Positions 62,677 through 64,000 of a stretch of 64,000 bases of DNA are shown here, in pieces. How positions within the stretch are numbered: position 1 is the stretch's first letter; the number at the start of each line of letters is the position of its first letter. The stretch lies in assembly GCF_020615385.1 (NCBI RefSeq), contig NZ_JAJAVB010000002.1, positions 422,265-486,264 of the forward strand, in the 5' to 3' direction. The notes beneath the pieces are model-generated. The model did not search any database, had not been told where the DNA came from, and saw nothing but the letters and a program-made list of their open reading frames with translations. This DNA comes from Jiella soli. GTDB taxonomy: Bacteria > Pseudomonadota > Alphaproteobacteria > Rhizobiales > Rhizobiaceae. A program made the position numbers and the translations under genes.

Positions 62677-63375
62677 ATGCGGCCAGACGACATCAGCGAC
62701 GTGCGCGCCCTGCCACTGTTCCGGGAGGTTCGCGACGAGACGTTCGACGGGCTGCTGCGGGCGAGCTTCCTGCAGCGATTCCCGCCGGGCCTGGTGCTGA
62801 TCCGCGAGAACGAGAGGGCCGATTTCCTGCATGTCGTCGTGGAAGGCGCCGTAGAAATGTTCGCCTCGTCGGCAGGCCGGGAGACGACGATCAGCTTCGC
62901 ACGGCCGGTCAGCGCCTTCATTCTCGCGGCCGTGCTGAAGGATCAGGTCTATCTGCAGTCGGCGCGGACGCTGGAGACTTCGCGCGTGCTGATGATCCCC
63001 GCCTCCAGCGTGCGCGAGGCGATGACCGACGACGCGGCCTTCATGGCGGCCGTCGTACATGACCTCGCCACGGCCTACCGCTCGACGGTGAAGGACCTGA
63101 AGAACCAGAAGCTGCGGACAGGCGCGGAGCGCCTTGCGAACTGGCTGCTGCGCCTCGACAGCGAGCAGCATGGCACGGGAAGCGTGGAAATCGACGTGGA
63201 GAAGAGGCAGCTCGCCGCTCGGCTCGGCATGACGCCGGAGAACCTCTCACGCGCCTTCGCGGCGCTGAAGCAGCATGGGGCCATCGTGCGGGGAATGCGC
63301 GTCGAGATCGTCGACCGTGACGCGCTCATTGCCTTCGCGAGACCGGACCCGCTCGTCGACGACGAGCGGACCTGA
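62677..63375 (+). CDS. Crp/Fnr-family regulator without cysteines
   Basis: A 232-aa Crp/Fnr protein: cyclic-nucleotide-binding-like sensing domain (about 10-125), dimer helix and a C-terminal helix-turn-helix EKRQLAARLGMTPENLSRAFAALK with the E..SR pattern that reads TTGAT half-sites. There is no cysteine at all, so it cannot carry the FNR oxygen-sensing cluster. It resembles the NarR/NnrR/Dnr groups, which answer nitrate, nitrite or NO. The ATG at 62677 is preferred to one 54 bases upstream that overlaps the box. It is divergent from the nar operon, its likely target, and convergent with hmp. Confidence 0.91.
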   Translation: MRPDDISDVRALPLFREVRDETFDGLLRASFLQRFPPGLVLIRENERADFLHVVVEGAVEMFASSAGRETTISFARPVSAFILAAVLKDQVYLQSARTLETSRVLMIPASSVREAMTDDAAFMAAVVHDLATAYRSTVKDLKNQKLRTGAERLANWLLRLDSEQHGTGSVEIDVEKRQLAARLGMTPENLSRAFAALKQHGAIVRGMRVEIVDRDALIAFARPDPLVDDERT

Positions 63376-63390
63376 GTGTCATGGAAGGGA

Positions 63391-63434
63391 CGCGGCGGGA
63401 GCTTTGGACCGGCCTCGGCCGGGCTCCCGCCGCG
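63391..63434. terminator. Nested hairpin between convergent regulator and hmp genes
   Basis: A perfect 12-bp outer stem (63391-63402 with 63423-63434) encloses a second perfect hairpin, CCGGCC-TC-GGCCGG (63409-63422). The gap is only 80 bases between two convergent stops, so it likely ends both transcripts. There is no T-run. Confidence 0.6.
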
Positions 63435-63455
63435 CTGGAAAGGCTGGACGGGAGG

Positions 63456-64000
63456 TCAGGCCGCCAGAAGTTCGTCCGCAGGACCGAAGAATTCGTAGTG
63501 GATGCGGTCCTGCGCGACGCCGGCGAGCGCCAGCCCGTTGACGAAGGTCCGCAGGAAGCCTTTCGGGCCGCATAGGTAATAATCCGCCTCGGCGACCGGC
63601 GTGTTCGCCTTCAGCCAGTCGAGCGAGATCTGGCCCTCCTCGTCGAAGTCCTTGCCGCGGACGTCTTCCGGACGCGGCTCCAGATAGAAGGTCGTCGCGT
63701 CGACAAAGGCCGTGGAGGAGGCCAGATCCCGCACACGGTCGCGCATCGCATGCGTCGCGCCGTTCAACGCACCATGGACGTAGTGGACCGGGACATTCGC
63801 GCCCGTCTTGGCAAGCGTCTCCAGCATCGCGATCATCGGCGTCAGCCCGACGCCGCCGCTGACGAGGACCACCGGTCGCTCCGGCTGGTGCCCGAGGAAG
63901 AACTCGCCCGCCGGCGCGGACACCTTCAGCACCGTGCCGACTTCGGCCGCATCGTGAAGCCAGTTCGAGGCCGAGCCTTCCGGCTCCCGCTTCACCGAAA
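63456..64000 (-). CDS. hmp: Flavohaemoglobin Hmp, C-terminal part (NO dioxygenase)
   Basis: The last roughly 180 codons of a protein whose start lies beyond the window. The sequence SVKREPEGSASNWLHD, VLVSGGVGLTPMIAMLE and YYLCGPKGFLRTFVNGLA are the FAD/NADH-reductase module of flavohaemoglobins, which turn NO into nitrate with O2 and NADH. The N-terminal globin domain is not visible, so a globin-less reductase cannot be excluded. Its place next to the nar genes and their regulator fits detoxification of NO formed during nitrate respiration. Confidence 0.88.
   Translation of the reverse strand, partial: SVKREPEGSASNWLHDAAEVGTVLKVSAPAGEFFLGHQPERPVVLVSGGVGLTPMIAMLETLAKTGANVPVHYVHGALNGATHAMRDRVRDLASSTAFVDATTFYLEPRPEDVRGKDFDEEGQISLDWLKANTPVAEADYYLCGPKGFLRTFVNGLALAGVAQDRIHYEFFGPADELLAA

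Overview
The window looks like a chromosomal segment of a high-GC alphaproteobacterium, probably of the Hyphomicrobiales (Rhizobiales) grade. This rests on its uniformly GC-rich codon use, ATGA/GTGA start-stop overlaps inside operons, TRAP and Liv/Rbs-type ABC transporters next to catabolic genes, and an alphaproteobacterial-style narK1-narK2-narGHJI cluster. The genus cannot be fixed from the sequence alone. No rRNA, tRNA, CRISPR array or intact mobile element was recognised. Only eroded transposase fragments (IS3-like and IS630-like) flank an alcohol dehydrogenase gene near the left end.

Left third (about 1-26.7 kb). After the tail of a TRAP permease, an adh gene and recQ comes a large aromatic catabolism island. 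On the minus strand, a LysR gene and hpaR (MarR family) precede a Liv-type ABC transporter (binding protein, permease, fused permease-ATPase, ATPase). These are followed by the homoprotocatechuate meta-cleavage genes hpaF, hpaE, hpaD, an FAA-fold hpaG-like gene, hpaH and hpaI. On the plus strand are a cytochrome P450, an APC amine/amino acid permease, a cytoplasmic copper amine oxidase and hpaBC (4-hydroxyphenylacetate 3-monooxygenase), with two AraC regulators. Read together: an aromatic amine is imported and oxidised to an arylacetaldehyde, 4-hydroxyphenylacetate is hydroxylated by HpaBC, and the ring is cleaved to pyruvate and succinate semialdehyde. The aldehyde dehydrogenase for the second step is not visible. 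A 12-bp inverted repeat (TTAAC-N2-GTTAA type) recurs at four promoters and is the best candidate for the HpaR operator.

Middle (26.8-35.4 kb). A minus-strand operon holds a PepSY-domain peptide, an Asp-rich secreted peptide, a DUF2271 protein with a TGAS motif, a PepSY-TM/flavodoxin/FAD-NADPH reductase fusion, an ApbE flavin transferase and a P1B-type metal ATPase with a TPC motif. It is divergent from an OmpR-type two-component system. It reads as a regulated extracytoplasmic electron-transfer and metal-handling module and is the most interesting part of the window.

35.5-49.5 kb holds two carbohydrate or sugar-acid modules. The first is a RraA-like protein, an IlvD/Edd dehydratase (Fe-S cysteines as in L-arabinonate dehydratase), a 54-aa membrane peptide, a DctMQP TRAP transporter and a GntR regulator. 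The second is an Rbs-like ABC transporter, a SorC regulator, a LacD/YihT-type class I aldolase, a ROK kinase, a P-loop kinase and a DCXR-like reductase.

Right end (50-64 kb). Anaerobic nitrate respiration: narK1, narK2, narGHJI, a parvulin-type isomerase, a 96-aa unknown protein, moaA and a DUF2478 gene. These are divergent from a cysteine-free Crp/Fnr regulator, with two TTGAT-N4-GTCAA boxes between them. The C-terminal part of flavohaemoglobin hmp closes the window.
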